The translations under genes and the position numbers were made by a program. The notes below the pieces were generated by a model, which did no database searches, was not told the DNA's origin, and saw only the letters and a program-made list of their open reading frames with translations. Below are positions 32,561 through 32,905 of a DNA stretch of 32,905 nt, piece by piece. Every line of letters begins with the position of its first letter. Within the stretch, counting starts at the first letter, position 1. The DNA comes from Bacteroidota bacterium (lineage in GTDB: Bacteria > Bacteroidota > Bacteroidia > Sphingobacteriales > Sphingobacteriaceae): NCBI GenBank assembly GCA_013286565.1, contig JABDFM010000034.1, positions 1 to 32,905 of the forward strand, written 5' to 3'.

Positions 32561-32905
32561 TGAGTCAAAGCGAAAGAATAATATTAGGTGGCGAGGAGCT
32601 TTTTTTAAAGGCAGGGATCAAGAGCGTCACCATGGATGATATAGCCAAACACCTGGGTATGTCGAAGAAAACCATCTACCAGTTTTTTAAAGATAAAAAC
32701 GAGTTGGTGATTGCCCTGGTAAAAAAGAAGCTGCAGGAAGATGAGGACCAGATGTGTTCCATTATCAGCAAATCGGGCAATGTGATCGAAGAGATGATCA
32801 ATATGATGAAATGTTCTGAGGAAATATTTTCGAGGATTAACCCTATTGTGATCCACGATATGCAGAAGTATCATCCAGATGCCTGGAAGCATTTCCAGAA
32901 TTTTA
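32560..32905 (+). CDS. TetR/AcrR family transcriptional regulator (partial, cut by right edge)
   Basis: My translation from the ATG at 32560 gives about 115 residues to the edge. The N-terminal helix-turn-helix is clear: RIILGGEELFLKAGIKSVTMDDIAKHLGMSKKTIYQFFKDKNELVIALV, with the recognition helix MSKKTIYQFF. The ligand-binding domain begins (KKLQEDEDQMCSIISKSGNV) and is truncated. TetR proteins repress their own promoter and often a neighbouring efflux operon; in Bacteroidota this subtype usually precedes TolC/RND pump genes, which would lie beyond the window. The palindrome over its start supports autoregulation. Confidence 0.92.
   Translation, partial: MSQSERIILGGEELFLKAGIKSVTMDDIAKHLGMSKKTIYQFFKDKNELVIALVKKKLQEDEDQMCSIISKSGNVIEEMINMMKCSEEIFSRINPIVIHDMQKYHPDAWKHFQNF

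Noticed and set aside
1..32905. Search for CRISPR arrays, tRNA or rRNA genes, toxin-antitoxin pairs and phage or transposase genes
   Set aside because: No repeat-spacer periodicity, tRNA T-loop consensus or recognisable mobile-element protein was seen by eye.

Overview
The window looks like a chromosomal segment from a Bacteroidota bacterium, most likely a Sphingobacteriaceae relative such as Mucilaginibacter or Pedobacter. This is inferred from protein style (NIPSNAP, DUF4965 and TolB-like secreted proteins, paired FtsX permeases), from the scarcity of Shine-Dalgarno sites, and from repeated matches to the Bacteroidota -7 promoter box TAnnTTTG. No phage, insertion sequence, CRISPR array, rRNA or tRNA was seen.

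Positions 1-6575 (minus strand) hold a periplasmic sugar-oxidation cluster. In transcription order it encodes a TolB-like beta-propeller protein, a Tat-exported sugar isomerase/epimerase, a GMC flavin oxidoreductase, a Tat-exported Gfo/Idh/MocA oxidoreductase and a gluconate-2-dehydrogenase subunit-3-like protein cut by the left edge. The set resembles loci that oxidise glycosides to 3-keto sugars. The GMC gene is broken by an apparent 25-nt deletion, and a 50-codon remnant of a second GMC gene lies just upstream of it.

Positions 6810-11544 (plus) encode a large secreted DUF4964/5127/4965/1793 protein, a secreted NIPSNAP protein and a phytoene-dehydrogenase-like flavoprotein, probably as one operon. 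Positions 11782-17657 (plus) form a complete MacAB-TolC-type export operon: adaptor, outer-membrane channel, ATPase and two FtsX-like permeases. It is preceded by a plausible sigma-54 promoter with candidate upstream activator half-sites.

Positions 17660-22584 are a mixed region: an acyl-CoA thioesterase, a small heat-shock protein, a GlsB-type membrane protein, a TetX-like flavin monooxygenase, an unrecognised AT-rich secreted protein and YajQ, with palindromic intergenic repeats between them. Positions 22585-25523 carry polyphosphate kinase and a one-domain exopolyphosphatase, tightly coupled. A compact promoter-hairpin-terminator unit that could be a small RNA follows at about 25565-25645, then ubiX.

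Positions 26454-30198 (plus) are a tight housekeeping operon: mtaB, lgt, a GtrA-family gene and an inositol-monophosphatase-family gene. An Nfu-type Fe-S protein and adenylosuccinate lyase follow on the minus strand, and a TetR-family regulator is cut by the right edge. Most of the window is ordinary core genome. The points most worth a second look are the damaged GMC genes, the sigma-54 promoter, the possible small RNA and the long inverted repeat overlapping the mtaB promoter.
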